From an uncultured Acidobacteriota bacterium (GTDB taxonomy: Bacteria > Acidobacteriota > Thermoanaerobaculia > UBA5066), in assembly GCA_903845115.1 (NCBI GenBank), contig CAIMWE010000063.1, forward strand, positions 38,700 to 102,699: a stretch of DNA of 64,000 nucleotides, read 5' to 3'. Positions 33,928 to 42,980 of the stretch are shown here, in pieces. Each line of letters opens with the position of its first letter. Position 1 is the stretch's first letter. The notes beneath the pieces are model-generated. The model was not told the origin of the DNA. It made no database searches and saw only the letters and a program-made list of their open reading frames with translations. The position numbers and the translations under genes are program-made.

Positions 33928-34836
33928 GTGCTACAACGCCGCGTGCTCTTCACGCCGGCCGACCTCCTCACCTCGGCCTTCGCCCTCGTCCTGGTCGCGG
34001 CGGGGATCCTCCGTCTCGGCGCGGTTTCCGATCCTCTCTCCATCCTCCTGGTGGCCGCCGCCGGGCTGCTGCCGCTGGGCGTCGCGAGGATCCGGGCCGG
34101 AGCGCCGGCGTCGGTGGCCGCCCGCGTGGCCCTCGACTTCTCGATGATCGCCTCGCTCCTCGTCATCTTCGACAACCTGGGGCCCCTGATCCGGGCGGTC
34201 AACCCGGTCGACCGCGACGCCTGGCTGATCGCGTCCGACCGCTGGATCTTCGGGACCGACCCGACCAGGGCCCTGGAGGCCCTCGCCACCCCCTTCATCT
34301 CGGACGTCCTCACCGTCTGCTACGCCCTCTACTACTTCCACCCGATCGTCCTGGCCGGCCTCTTGTGGGCCGACGACTGGAGAGAGTCGCGGAGCGGGCT
34401 CGCCCGGGAGTTCCCCCGGTTCGCCTTCACGATCCTGGCGGTCTTCTACGTGAGCTACGCGGGGTATTTCGCCGTTCCCGCGATCGGTCCCCGCTACACC
34501 ATCCGGCACGACGCTCCCCTCCCCCGGGGCGCCGTCTCCCGGACGATCGACTCCACGCTCGACCGGCTCGAGGCGAACAAGCGCAACTGCTTCCCGTCGG
34601 GGCACACGATGGTGACGGTCGCGGTCCTGATCGAAGGGGCGCGTCGCTCCCGGCGGACGTTCCTCGGGTTCCTCCCCTTCGCCGTCGGCCTTCTCGCGGC
34701 GACCGTCTACTGCCGCTTCCACTACGTGACCGACGTGCTGGCGGGCCTCGTTCTCGTCGCGGTCACGGTCCCGCTCGCGCGGTCCGCCTACGCGCGGGTC
34801 GCAGCCGCCGGGACGTCCCTGCAGACGAGCCGGTAG
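33928..34836 (+). CDS. PAP2-superfamily membrane protein (inositolphosphotransferase/Aur1-like)
   Basis: 302 residues from GTG 33928 (GTG 33943 possible); an upstream ATG at 33817 would overlap nfeD and is rejected. Six membrane segments. PAP2 catalytic motifs are KRNCFPSGHTMVTV (PSGH) and CRFHYVTDVLAG (H-x3-D). The order and loops fit the PAP2_3 type seen in Aur1/inositolphosphotransferases, which move phospho-head-groups onto ceramides. Next door are ceramide-synthesis-like genes, so a sphingolipid head-group or phosphatase role is inferred. The 3' end overlaps the converging GNAT gene by 49 bases. Confidence 0.7.
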   Translation: MLQRRVLFTPADLLTSAFALVLVAAGILRLGAVSDPLSILLVAAAGLLPLGVARIRAGAPASVAARVALDFSMIASLLVIFDNLGPLIRAVNPVDRDAWLIASDRWIFGTDPTRALEALATPFISDVLTVCYALYYFHPIVLAGLLWADDWRESRSGLAREFPRFAFTILAVFYVSYAGYFAVPAIGPRYTIRHDAPLPRGAVSRTIDSTLDRLEANKRNCFPSGHTMVTVAVLIEGARRSRRTFLGFLPFAVGLLAATVYCRFHYVTDVLAGLVLVAVTVPLARSAYARVAAAGTSLQTSR

Positions 34837-35957
34837 CGCCGGTAGACCTTCCCGCCGAAGACCTCGAGGTCCTTCAGGATCGCCTCGTTGTCCTCGAGCA
34901 TCCAGGAGAACTCGCCCCACCTGACGCCGGCCTTCACCCCCTCCTGCATCGAGAGGTAGTAGAGGACCGCGTCGATCCCCCGCTTCCGGAATTCAGGGAC
35001 GACGCCGAAGGCCATCAGCCGCACCTGGTCGATCTTCCGCTTCTCGAGAAGGAACGTGAGCCATCCGAACGGGAAGAGGCTCCCCCCCATCTTCCGGAGC
35101 ACCTGGTTGAAGTCGGGGACGCCGAGCATGAACGCGGCGGGCTGGCCGTCCACCTCGGCGAACCAGACGTACGGCGGGTAGAGGATCGGCTTCATCTTCT
35201 TCGCCATCGCGTCGATCTCTTCCGACGTCATCGGGACGAAGCCCCAGTTCTTCTCCCACGCCCGGTTGTAGAGGTCCTTCACCGTCGCGAGCTCCTCGGC
35301 GAAGCGGTCCATCCGGATCGTCCGGACCTTCAGCGACGGGTTCCGCTTCATGACGGCCTGGGCCACCCGCCCGAGCCGGTCCCCGGAGTGGTCCAGGACG
35401 GGGGCGAGGATGGCGACGACGTCCTTCTCCTTCCGGAAGCCGGCCCCCGCGAAGAGCTCCAGGTACCACGCGGGGCTGTACGTCATCATGATCATCGGCG
35501 GCCCCGGCTCGCTCTCCGCCGGCACCAGGGCGCCCACCTCGTCGTTCATCGACGGGTTGAGCGGCCCCCGGAGCTTGTCGCATCCCGGGAACGCCTCGCG
35601 GACCCAGCCCTCGGCCGCGTCCAGGAGCGCCGCGGCGGCGCCGGCGTCGTTCTCGCACTCGAAGAACCCGAAGAACGCCGTCCGGTCGCCGTGCACCTTG
35701 TTGTGGTACGGGTCCACGATCGCGGCGATCCGGCCCACGACTCGCCCGTTCCGGCGCCCGAGGAACAGCTCCCGGCTGGCGTGCAGCCAGAACGGGTTCT
35801 TCTTCGGGTCGAGCATCCAGCGGACGTCCGACCGGAGCGGTGGGACCCAGTTCGCGTCGCCCCGGTAGATGCGGAACGGCAGCTCGACGAACTCCTTCCG
35901 GTCGGCGCCGGAGGAGACGCGAGAGACGACGATCGGCGCAGCCACGGAGTCGGGCAC
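34788..35957 (-). CDS. GNAT-like N-acyltransferase, candidate bacterial ceramide synthase
   Basis: 389 residues with GTG start. The protein has the two-lobed GNAT plan of the large 'hypothetical N-acetyltransferase' family: FVELPFRIYRGDANWVPPLR at the N-terminus, then FFGFFECENDAGAAAALLDAAEGW. The C-terminal lobe has FGVVPEFRKRGIDAVLYY (acyl-CoA loop region) and GEFSWMLEDNEAI. Proteins of this type neighbouring serine palmitoyltransferase were shown in Caulobacter to be bacterial ceramide synthase (bCerS). Gene order here is the same kind: 10 bases separate it from the Spt-like gene. Direct proof of N-acylation of a sphingoid base is lacking. Confidence 0.7.
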   Translation of the reverse strand: MPDSVAAPIVVSRVSSGADRKEFVELPFRIYRGDANWVPPLRSDVRWMLDPKKNPFWLHASRELFLGRRNGRVVGRIAAIVDPYHNKVHGDRTAFFGFFECENDAGAAAALLDAAEGWVREAFPGCDKLRGPLNPSMNDEVGALVPAESEPGPPMIMMTYSPAWYLELFAGAGFRKEKDVVAILAPVLDHSGDRLGRVAQAVMKRNPSLKVRTIRMDRFAEELATVKDLYNRAWEKNWGFVPMTSEEIDAMAKKMKPILYPPYVWFAEVDGQPAAFMLGVPDFNQVLRKMGGSLFPFGWLTFLLEKRKIDQVRLMAFGVVPEFRKRGIDAVLYYLSMQEGVKAGVRWGEFSWMLEDNEAILKDLEVFGGKVYRRYRLVCRDVPAAATRA

Positions 35958-35967
35958 CGGGGCCTCC

Positions 35968-37203
35968 CTAGGAGACGATCCCCAGCTCCCGGCCGACCAG
36001 CTGGAACGCCTCGAGGGCGCGGGTCAGGTGCTCCCGCCGGTGCGTCGCCATGTAGGAGGTGCGGATCAGCGCGCGCCCGGGCGCGGTCGCGGGGCTCACC
36101 ACCGGGTTCACGAAGACGCCCTCCTCGTGGAGGCGCATCGCCATCTTGAAGGCGACCGAGTCGTCCCCGACCACGATCGGGATGACCGGGGACTGCGACT
36201 CGCCGCAGTCGAACCCGATCGCCCGGAATCCGGTCATCATGAACCGCGTGTTCTCCCAGAGGCGCTCGCGGCGCTCGGGCTCGGCTTCGATGATCTCGAG
36301 GGCGGCGAGCGCGGCGCCGACCGAAGCCGGAGGCGGGGCGGCTGTGAAGATCAGCGACCGGGCCCGGTGCTTGATGAAGTGGATGATCTCCTCGTCTCCC
36401 ACCACGAACCCGCCGATCGCCGCGAGGGACTTCGAGAACGTCCCCATCACGAGGTCGGTCCGGTCCTCGACCCCGAAGTGCTCGGCCGTGCCGCGGCCGT
36501 GCTCCCCGAGGACGCCGATCCCGTGGGCGTCGTCGACCATGAGGGCCATGTCCCAGTCGTCGCAGATCTCCGCGTAATCCCGGAGGGGCGCGATGTCGCC
36601 CTCCATCGAGAAGACGCCGTCCACGCCCAGGATCCGCCCGCCGCGGTCCCGGTGAGCCGCGAGGAGCCGCCGCAGGTCCGCCGGGTCGTTGTGCTTGAAC
36701 TTCCGGACTTCCGCTCCGATCGCCAGCCGCGCCCCGTCGTAGATGCAGGCGTGGTCCTGACGGTCCAGGTAGATCGTGTCGCCCTTCCCGGCGATGGACC
36801 CGAAGATCCCCAGGTTCACCAGGAACCCGGTGGAGAACGTCACGCAGGCCGGACGGCACATGAACGCCGCCAGCTTTTCCTCCAGCTCGACGTGGATGTC
36901 GAGCGTCCCGTTCAGGAATCGGCTCCCGGCGCAGCCGGAGCCGTACTTCTTCACCGCCGCGATCGAGCGCTCCTTGACCTTGGGGTGGGACGTCAACCCG
37001 AGGTAGTTGTTCGAGCCGAGCATCACCAGCTTCCGCCCGTCGATCGTGACGACCGGATCCTGGCCCGATTCGAGAACCCTGAAGTACGAGTAGAGCCCCG
37101 CCGCCTGGATGTCCTTCGCCAGCGTGAACTTGCGGCACTTCTCGAAGATGGGCCGCTGCGTGATCGCGGAAGGAGCCGCGACCGCGGCCTGTCTCAAAGG
37201 CAT
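35968..37203 (-). CDS. Alpha-oxoamine synthase, serine palmitoyltransferase-like
   Basis: 411 residues from ATG 37203 (GAGGGAAATGCA ahead of it); GTG at 37257 is an upstream alternative. The PLP-enzyme frame is complete: SNNYLGLTSHP, GSGCAGSRFLNGTLDIHVELEEKLA, ILGVDGVFSMEGDIAPL, MVDDAHGIGVLGEHGRG and the Schiff-base lysine in GTFSKSLAAIGGFV. The family includes Spt, KBL, BioF and HemA. Neighbours resembling bCerS and CerR favour Spt, which condenses serine with palmitoyl-CoA to 3-ketosphinganine. No acyl-carrier-protein gene is adjacent. Confidence 0.85.
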   Translation of the reverse strand: MPLRQAAVAAPSAITQRPIFEKCRKFTLAKDIQAAGLYSYFRVLESGQDPVVTIDGRKLVMLGSNNYLGLTSHPKVKERSIAAVKKYGSGCAGSRFLNGTLDIHVELEEKLAAFMCRPACVTFSTGFLVNLGIFGSIAGKGDTIYLDRQDHACIYDGARLAIGAEVRKFKHNDPADLRRLLAAHRDRGGRILGVDGVFSMEGDIAPLRDYAEICDDWDMALMVDDAHGIGVLGEHGRGTAEHFGVEDRTDLVMGTFSKSLAAIGGFVVGDEEIIHFIKHRARSLIFTAAPPPASVGAALAALEIIEAEPERRERLWENTRFMMTGFRAIGFDCGESQSPVIPIVVGDDSVAFKMAMRLHEEGVFVNPVVSPATAPGRALIRTSYMATHRREHLTRALEAFQLVGRELGIVS

Positions 37204-37269
37204 TGCATTTCCCTCAGCAGCGGCGCGGGGCCACCTTTTATCAGGCAACGATTTCACGTTACAGGGTGA

Positions 37270-37296
37270 ATGTTACCACCCCGTGCGGGCCGTCAA
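37270..37296 (-). promoter_or_regulatory. Possible sigma-70-type promoter for the Spt-like gene
   Basis: Reading the - strand, TTGACG (37296-37291) and TAACAT (37275-37270) are separated by 15 bases. They lie about 70-90 bases upstream of ATG 37203 and at the end of the CerR-like gene. The spacing is short, so this is weak evidence. Confidence 0.3.
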
Positions 37297-38285
37297 CCCT
37301 TTCCGAGCCAGCCGGCCTTCCGGTACCACTCCCACGTCTTCCGGGCCCCCTCCGCGAACGGCGTGACGAGCGGGGAACCGAGCGCGTCCTGTGTCGCGGA
37401 GACGTCGCACAGCCACGCCGCCTGGAGCATCTCCTCGGCCTTCTCCGAGCTGAAGACGGGCGGCGCCTTCGCCAGCCTGGAGGCCAGGCTCACGAGGAGT
37501 CCGGCGGCCCGGATGACGACCGCGGGGACGGGGACGAGGCGGGCGGGAGGCGTGCGAAGCTGCGAGAGGACGAGGGCGACCGAGCGGTAGTCCAGGATCT
37601 CGGGGTGCGCCACGAAGAAGGTCTCCCGCCGGCCCCCGCGGGCGGCCGAAGCGACGACGGCGCGGGCCACGTCCTCCACGTAGACCATCTGGACCCGGGG
37701 CGTCCCCCCCGCCAGGACCGGCGTGAATCCCCTCGCCGTCGCGACGAACAGGTCCCTGAGGGCGGTCTCCCTCGGGCCGTAGACCGCGGACGGCCGGAGG
37801 ATCGTGAAGGCCAGGTCCGGCGAGGCCCGCAGCTCGTCCTCTCCCTCCAGCTTCGACCAGCCGTACGACGAGACCGGACGGCCCCGGCCCTCCGGCCTCA
37901 CGGGGTCTCCGTCGAGGCTCGGCCCTGCCGCGGCCTGGGACGAGATCAGGATGAAATGCGCGCCCGGGGCCGCCGACAGGGTGGCGTCCAGAAGGTGCCT
38001 CGTCCCGGCCGCATTGCAGGCCCGGTACTCGGCCAGGCCCTTCGCCGCGGTCTTCCCGGCCGCGTGGACGACCAGGTCCGCCCCCTCCACGAAAGGGGTC
38101 AACGACGCCGCGTCCCGGACGTCCCCCACCGCAATTTCCACCTTCAGGTCGGCCAGCCACCCCGGTTGAGCCGGCCGGCGGACGAGGGCTCTCACCCGGT
38201 AGCCGGATTCGAGCAGAGCCTCTGCCACGTGGCTTCCCACGAAGCCGGTCCCACCGGTCAGAACGGCCAGCCGACTCGCCACCAT
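37293..38285 (-). CDS. NAD(P)-dependent epimerase-type reductase, CerR-like
   Basis: 330 residues of the extended short-chain dehydrogenase fold. The cofactor-binding motif is TGGTGFVGSHVAEAL and the catalytic YxxxK is SYGWSKLEGED; HAAGKTAAKG and LRPSAVYGPRE are also family-typical. Downstream in the same direction are the Spt- and bCerS-like genes. In Caulobacter an epimerase-type CerR reduces the ketone of 3-ketosphinganine or ketoceramide. That role is inferred from context; sequence alone supports only a sugar- or ketone-acting SDR. Confidence 0.75.
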   Translation of the reverse strand: MVASRLAVLTGGTGFVGSHVAEALLESGYRVRALVRRPAQPGWLADLKVEIAVGDVRDAASLTPFVEGADLVVHAAGKTAAKGLAEYRACNAAGTRHLLDATLSAAPGAHFILISSQAAAGPSLDGDPVRPEGRGRPVSSYGWSKLEGEDELRASPDLAFTILRPSAVYGPRETALRDLFVATARGFTPVLAGGTPRVQMVYVEDVARAVVASAARGGRRETFFVAHPEILDYRSVALVLSQLRTPPARLVPVPAVVIRAAGLLVSLASRLAKAPPVFSSEKAEEMLQAAWLCDVSATQDALGSPLVTPFAEGARKTWEWYRKAGWLGKG

Positions 38286-38317
38286 CGTCGAAGGCGCGAG
38301 TCTACAGGCTTGCTAGA

Positions 38318-39958
38318 TCAGAGCTTCGGCCCGGACTGCCGGACCTCTTCCGAGCAGTGGTCCTCGAACTTCCGGAAGTTCTCGACGAAGCGGGCCGCCA
38401 GCTGCCGGTACTTCCCGTCGTACTGCGCCTTGTCGTGCCAGGACTCGGCCGGGTAGAGGACGCTCTCGGGCACGCCGGGACACGACTTCGGGACCTGGAA
38501 GCCGAAGACCGGGTCGGTGTAGTACTCCACCCCGTCCAGCTGGCCGTCCAGGGCCGCGTTCAGGAGGGCCCTCGTGTGGCGGATGCTGATCCGCTTCCCG
38601 ATGCCGTAGGGACCGCCCACCCACCCCGTGTTGACCAGCCAGCAGGTCGAGCCGTACCGCTCGATCTTCCGCTTCAGGATGTCGGCGTAGAAGGCCGGGT
38701 GGTGGACCATGAACGGCGCCCCGAAGCAGGCGCTGAAGGTGATCTCCGGCTCCTTCCCCAGGTCCACTTCCGTCCCGGCGATCTTGGACGTGTAGCCCGA
38801 GATGAAGTGGTAGAGGGCCTGGTCGGGCGAGAGGCGGGCGATGGGGGGCATCACTCCCGACGCGTCGCACGTCAAGAGCACGATGTTCTTCGGGTGCCCC
38901 GCCATCTTCGACGGGACCGCGTTCTCGATGAACGACAGCGGGTAGGAGGCGCGCGTGTTCTCGGTCCGCTCGTCGCTCTCGAGGTCGATCACCCTCGTGA
39001 CCGGGTCGTACACGACGTTCTCCAGGACCGTCCCGAAGCGCCTCGTCGTGGCGTGGATCTGGGGCTCGGCCGCCTCCGAGAGCCCGATCACCTTCGCGTA
39101 GCAGCCGTCCTCGATGTTGAAGATCCCCTGGTCGCTCCAGCCCGCCTCGTCGTCTCCGATCAGCCCGCGCTGCGGGTCGGCCGAGAGGGTGGTCTTCCCG
39201 GTTCCCGAGAGGCCGAAGAAGAGGGCGCTCTGCCCGTCCTTCCCGACGTTCGCCGAGCAGTGCATCGAGAGGACGCCGCGCAGGGGCAGCAGGTAGTTCA
39301 TGACGGTGAAGACCGACTTCTTGATCTCCCCCGCGTATCCCGTGTTCCCGATGATGCAGAGCCGCTTGTCGAAGTTGAGGGCGATGAAGGTCTCCGAGGG
39401 CGTCTGGTCGACGGGCGGGAACGCCTTGAACGACGGGACGGCGAGGACCGTGAACTCGGGGAGGTGCCGGCGGTAGGCGTCGTTCGTCGCCGGCTTCAGG
39501 AACATGTTCCTCGCGAAGTGGGAGTGCCAGGCGTACTCGGTGACGATCCGGACCGGAAGCGTGTATTCCGGGTCGGCCCCGCCGAAACAGTCCTGGACGA
39601 AGAGGTCCCGTCCCTGGAGGAACCCCTGCAGGCGGGAGAAGAGCTCGTCGAACTTCTCCGGGGCCATCGGGCGGTTGTACTGCCCCCACCAGACGTGCTC
39701 CTCCGAGGAGGGCTCCCGGACCACGAACTTGTCGCCCGCGGCCCTGGCCGTGTGCTTTCCCGTGTCGACGATCACCGGGCCCTGGCGGGCGATCCGGGCC
39801 TCGCCGCGGAAGACGATCTCCTCGTAGAGCGACTCGGTCGGCAGGTTCCAGTAGACCTTCCGGAGGTTCGTGAGGCCGAGGTAGGCGAGCCCGTAGTCGG
39901 CCTTGAGCGACTGGGCTTCGCCCTCGCAGGGGGTCTTGATGCCAAGGAGGTTGTTCAT
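38318..39958 (-). CDS. pckA: Phosphoenolpyruvate carboxykinase (ATP)
   Basis: 546 residues. ATP-type PEPCK is shown by the kinase-1a P-loop GLSGTGKTTLSADP, the metal-binding IGDDEAGWSDQGIFNIEDGCYAKVIGL and the C-terminal NTGWVGGPYGIGKRI; R/Y/H active-site residues are present (FFGLSG upstream lies in a standard frame). It decarboxylates and phosphorylates oxaloacetate to PEP. The ATG (39958) shares one base with the stop of the aminotransferase. That gene order would funnel aspartate to oxaloacetate to PEP. The reading frame stays open upstream into the aminotransferase gene, but that extension is out of frame with it and is a shadow. Confidence 0.96.
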   Translation of the reverse strand: MNNLLGIKTPCEGEAQSLKADYGLAYLGLTNLRKVYWNLPTESLYEEIVFRGEARIARQGPVIVDTGKHTARAAGDKFVVREPSSEEHVWWGQYNRPMAPEKFDELFSRLQGFLQGRDLFVQDCFGGADPEYTLPVRIVTEYAWHSHFARNMFLKPATNDAYRRHLPEFTVLAVPSFKAFPPVDQTPSETFIALNFDKRLCIIGNTGYAGEIKKSVFTVMNYLLPLRGVLSMHCSANVGKDGQSALFFGLSGTGKTTLSADPQRGLIGDDEAGWSDQGIFNIEDGCYAKVIGLSEAAEPQIHATTRRFGTVLENVVYDPVTRVIDLESDERTENTRASYPLSFIENAVPSKMAGHPKNIVLLTCDASGVMPPIARLSPDQALYHFISGYTSKIAGTEVDLGKEPEITFSACFGAPFMVHHPAFYADILKRKIERYGSTCWLVNTGWVGGPYGIGKRISIRHTRALLNAALDGQLDGVEYYTDPVFGFQVPKSCPGVPESVLYPAESWHDKAQYDGKYRQLAARFVENFRKFEDHCSEEVRQSGPKL

Positions 39959-41175
39959 TACAGCCAGTCCCTCACCATCTTCCGGTCGCCGATGTAGATC
40001 TCGTTGGGCGACGCCGGGTCGAGCGCCCACTTCATCCGGGCGACCCCTTCCATCACGTCCTTCACCGTCCCGGCGAACGAGAGGCGGAGGTGCCCTTCCA
40101 TCCCGAACTCGCGCCCGGGGACCGTCACGACCCGCGCCTTCTGGAGCAGGAGCTTCGACAGCCCCACCGAGTCGTTCGAGTAGGCGCGGAAATCGGGGAG
40201 CGCGTAGAACGTCCCCTCCGGCTTCGCGACGCGGATCCCGGTGAAGGTCCGCAGCTCGTTCATCAGGACGTCGCGGTTGTTCTGGATCGTGAGGCGCAGC
40301 CCCTCGACGACCCCCTGCAGGCCGGTGAGGGCCCCCTCGGCCGCCGCCTGCAGCACGGGCGAAACGCACGAGGTGGTCTGGGCCTGGACGTTCGTCATGA
40401 TCTGGACCAGCTTGCGGGGCGCCACGATCCAGCCGATGCGGAACCCGGTCATGCCGTAGAGCTTCGCGACGCCGTTCACGACCAGCACCTTCGTGCTCTC
40501 CATGTCCGCCGAGGAGTACCTCCAGGCCGGAGGCGCCACCTTCCCGTCGAAGACGAGCTTGTGGTAGATGTCGTCCGCGATCAGCCAGATCCCCTTCTTC
40601 TCGCAGAACCTGACCAGCTCGGCGACGAACGCCTCGGGCGCGATCGCGCCGCTGGGGTTGTTCGGGCTGTTCAGGATGATCGCCTTCGTCGAGGACGAGA
40701 CGACCCGCTCGACGTCGGAGAACCGCGGGACGAACGAGCCGTCCTCCGGCTTCACGATGACCGGGACCGCCCCCACCATCTTGATGATCTCGGGATAGCT
40801 GACCCAGTAGGGCGCCAGGACGATCACCTCGTCCTGCGGGTTGCAGAGCGTGAAGAGCAGGTTGAAGAGGCACTGCTTGGCCCCGTCGGAGACGATGACG
40901 TTCTCGGGGGCCGCCGCCCGGTCGTAGTGGTCCTCGGTGTAACGGAGGATGGCCTTCTTCAGGGACGGGATCCCGTCCGTGGGGGTGTACTTCACGTCCC
41001 CCGAGACGAGCTTCGCCGCCGAGCTCAGGATCGCACCGATCGGCGCCTTGTTCTTCGGCTCGCCGATTCCCAGGTGGATGACCGGCTCGCCTTTCTCCCG
41101 GAGGAGACGCGCTTCCTCGTTCAGGCGCAACGTCGGAGACTCGACGATGGAACGCGCCAGCTGACTGATGCTCAT
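39958..41175 (-). CDS. Class I pyridoxal-phosphate aminotransferase (aspartate aminotransferase-like)
   Basis: 405 residues. Fold-I marks: IHLGIGEPKNKAP, VIVSDGAKQCLFN, LNSPNNPSG, LIADDIYHKLVF and the lysine in VNGVAKLYGMTGFRIGW, with the phosphate-binding arginine nearby. The C-terminal RLSFAGTVKDVMEGVARM has the substrate-carboxylate arginine. It most resembles AspC/AAT subgroup Ib. Adjacent pckA suggests aspartate-oxaloacetate interconversion. The C-terminal tail (SPNEIYIGDRKMVRDWL) is longer than usual. Confidence 0.88.
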   Translation of the reverse strand: MSISQLARSIVESPTLRLNEEARLLREKGEPVIHLGIGEPKNKAPIGAILSSAAKLVSGDVKYTPTDGIPSLKKAILRYTEDHYDRAAAPENVIVSDGAKQCLFNLLFTLCNPQDEVIVLAPYWVSYPEIIKMVGAVPVIVKPEDGSFVPRFSDVERVVSSSTKAIILNSPNNPSGAIAPEAFVAELVRFCEKKGIWLIADDIYHKLVFDGKVAPPAWRYSSADMESTKVLVVNGVAKLYGMTGFRIGWIVAPRKLVQIMTNVQAQTTSCVSPVLQAAAEGALTGLQGVVEGLRLTIQNNRDVLMNELRTFTGIRVAKPEGTFYALPDFRAYSNDSVGLSKLLLQKARVVTVPGREFGMEGHLRLSFAGTVKDVMEGVARMKWALDPASPNEIYIGDRKMVRDWL

Positions 41176-41254
41176 CTTGAGGATCCCTCTCCTGATGTTT
41201 CCGGCCCGGCGGGACGCCGGGAGGTTCCCGTCCCAATACGAAGAAGGGCCGAGT

Positions 41255-42451
41255 TTATCCCCGAATCGCCCTCGGAGCCGTGATGACCCGCCAGGCGGCC
41301 GCCGGGGCCTTGAGCTTCCTCTTCCCGGTGAGGAGCCTTGCGATCTCCACGGCGCACCAGCCCATGTAGACCCAGACCATCGCCTCCCTCGTCGACGGGA
41401 CCGCGAACTGGACGAGCCAGAAGGCGAAGAGGATCCCCGCCTCGAAGGCCGCGAGGTCGAGGTTCACCAGGAGGAGCCAGGCCAGCATGCTCTGGAGAAG
41501 GGTGAGCAGGATCTCGAGGCGCTGGTGCTCGTCGAAGACGATGGCCGAGGGAGAGCCCTTGGAGATCGAATAGACGACCGGGATGAGCGCCGAGAGGATC
41601 GACCACTGGTTGATCGTCGACGACACCAGGTTCATCACCGCCATCGGGGCCTTCGAGATCTGGCGGGCCCAGTTGAACGCCGAGAGCTTCTCGGGGAACT
41701 CCGAGAGGAACGGCGCGACCCACTGCACGAAGACGAAGGGGGCCACGCCGGCCGCGAGCGCGAGCGCGAGCATCGACTCGACGAACGCGTGGGCGGAGGC
41801 GGTCAGGATGACGCCGCCGACGACGAAGATCCCCGCGATGGCCCAGACCCGTCCGCGCGGCCCGAACGAGAGCGCCCATCGCGACACGGCGGGCAGGTCG
41901 TCGATCTCCTCGACGTCTCCCTCCCGGGGCGGCAGCCGGAGCAGCACCCCGAGGTAGACGAAGTAGCACGACGCGAGGACCGCCGCGTCGAGGAGGCCGA
42001 GCGACCCCTTCCACCAGATGACGAAGAAGTAGAGGACCGGCGGGAGCATCCCCATCACCTCGATGGAGTGCTCGTCGTCGAATTCGATCGGGGCCCACGT
42101 CTGCCGCTTCCCGGTCCGCTTCGCGAAGAACGCCGCGACGAAGTAGACGAGCGGCCAGCCGAGGCCGACGAGGAGACGGATCGACCCGGTGAAGTTCGCG
42201 ATGGCGAGGTGGACTCTGGAGGGATCCTTCCCCGCTTCCCAGGCGATCACCGCCTCGACGGCGAACTCGGGCAGGGTCTGGAGCCACGCGAGGATCGCCA
42301 GCGCGAGGCCCTGCGACACGAGGAACTGGGCCGCCTCCGCCCCCCAGGCCACGAGGAACGCCGAGAAGAGGACGGACGGAAACGTCCAGAGGGCGGCGAG
42401 CGACGACGCTTTCACCGTGGTCGCGGCGGCCCCGGCTGCAAGAGACTTCAT
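41255..42451 (-). CDS. CaCA-family sodium/calcium (cation) exchanger-like protein
   Basis: A 398-residue membrane protein with about ten segments in two homologous halves. The alpha-repeat-like motifs are LQTLPEFAVEAVIAW...NFTGSIRLLVGLGWP in the first half and PFLSEFPEKLSAFNW...AVMNLVSSTINQWS in the second; both keep the acidic residue and Asn/Ser/Thr pattern of the cation-binding region. A short hydrophilic loop separates the halves. Likely a Ca/Na or Ca/H exchanger of the inner membrane. Cation selectivity is not readable. Confidence 0.75.
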   Translation of the reverse strand: MKSLAAGAAATTVKASSLAALWTFPSVLFSAFLVAWGAEAAQFLVSQGLALAILAWLQTLPEFAVEAVIAWEAGKDPSRVHLAIANFTGSIRLLVGLGWPLVYFVAAFFAKRTGKRQTWAPIEFDDEHSIEVMGMLPPVLYFFVIWWKGSLGLLDAAVLASCYFVYLGVLLRLPPREGDVEEIDDLPAVSRWALSFGPRGRVWAIAGIFVVGGVILTASAHAFVESMLALALAAGVAPFVFVQWVAPFLSEFPEKLSAFNWARQISKAPMAVMNLVSSTINQWSILSALIPVVYSISKGSPSAIVFDEHQRLEILLTLLQSMLAWLLLVNLDLAAFEAGILFAFWLVQFAVPSTREAMVWVYMGWCAVEIARLLTGKRKLKAPAAAWRVITAPRAIRG

Positions 42452-42464
42452 GCTGCCGATTTAA

Positions 42465-42911
42465 TCACGGCGTCCGCTGGACGATCGGCTCTCCCTCCAC
42501 CCCCGTGTAGAAGACGACGAGCCTGGCCGGCACGGTCCCGACGTTGCGCCCGTTGTGCCTCCGGCCGACCATCTCGACGATGGCGTCCCCCTCCCGGAAC
42601 GTCTTCATCACCCCGCCCTCCAGCTCGACCGTCACGGAGCCGGCCACCACCCAGGAGTAAACCGGCACGTTGTGAAGGTGCCACCCCGTCTCGGAGCCCG
42701 GCGGGAAGTCGACGGTCAGCGCGGTCACCTCCGGCTTGTCCGTGGAGATGTAGCGGATGGGGTCGCCGCTGGACGTCCTCGTGGTCTTCAGGATCACCTT
42801 CGCCACGACGCCGGCTTTGTACTCCCCGTTCTCGTCCGCCCGCGAGCTCGCCGCGAACGCCAGGAAGGCTCCGATGGCCAGGCCAGCCGTGAACCGCTTC
42901 GTGAATTTCAT
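42465..42911 (-). CDS. Exported cupin-domain protein
   Basis: A 148-residue precursor from ATG 42911, with signal peptide (AFAASSRADE). Small single cupin barrel: first motif GSETGWHLHNVPVYSWVVAGSVTVELEGG, second GDAIVEMVGRRHNGRNVGTVPARLV. Histidines HLH and H in RRHN could bind a metal, as in quercetinase-like or storage cupins. A longer upstream frame to 43154 lacks a signal peptide and overlaps the divergent gene, so it is rejected. Function unknown. Confidence 0.75.
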   Translation of the reverse strand: MKFTKRFTAGLAIGAFLAFAASSRADENGEYKAGVVAKVILKTTRTSSGDPIRYISTDKPEVTALTVDFPPGSETGWHLHNVPVYSWVVAGSVTVELEGGVMKTFREGDAIVEMVGRRHNGRNVGTVPARLVVFYTGVEGEPIVQRTP

Positions 42912-42980
42912 GAGAAGTCTCCTCGAGCGCGCATTTTGCCCTGACGGCGGCCCGGGGCCGCCATCCCCGATAATCCGGCG

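Noticed and set aside
39959..41236. Long open extension of the pckA frame upstream of its ATG
   Set aside because: It overlaps the aminotransferase gene in another frame, and PEPCK homology starts at ATG 39958; high G+C keeps shadow frames open.
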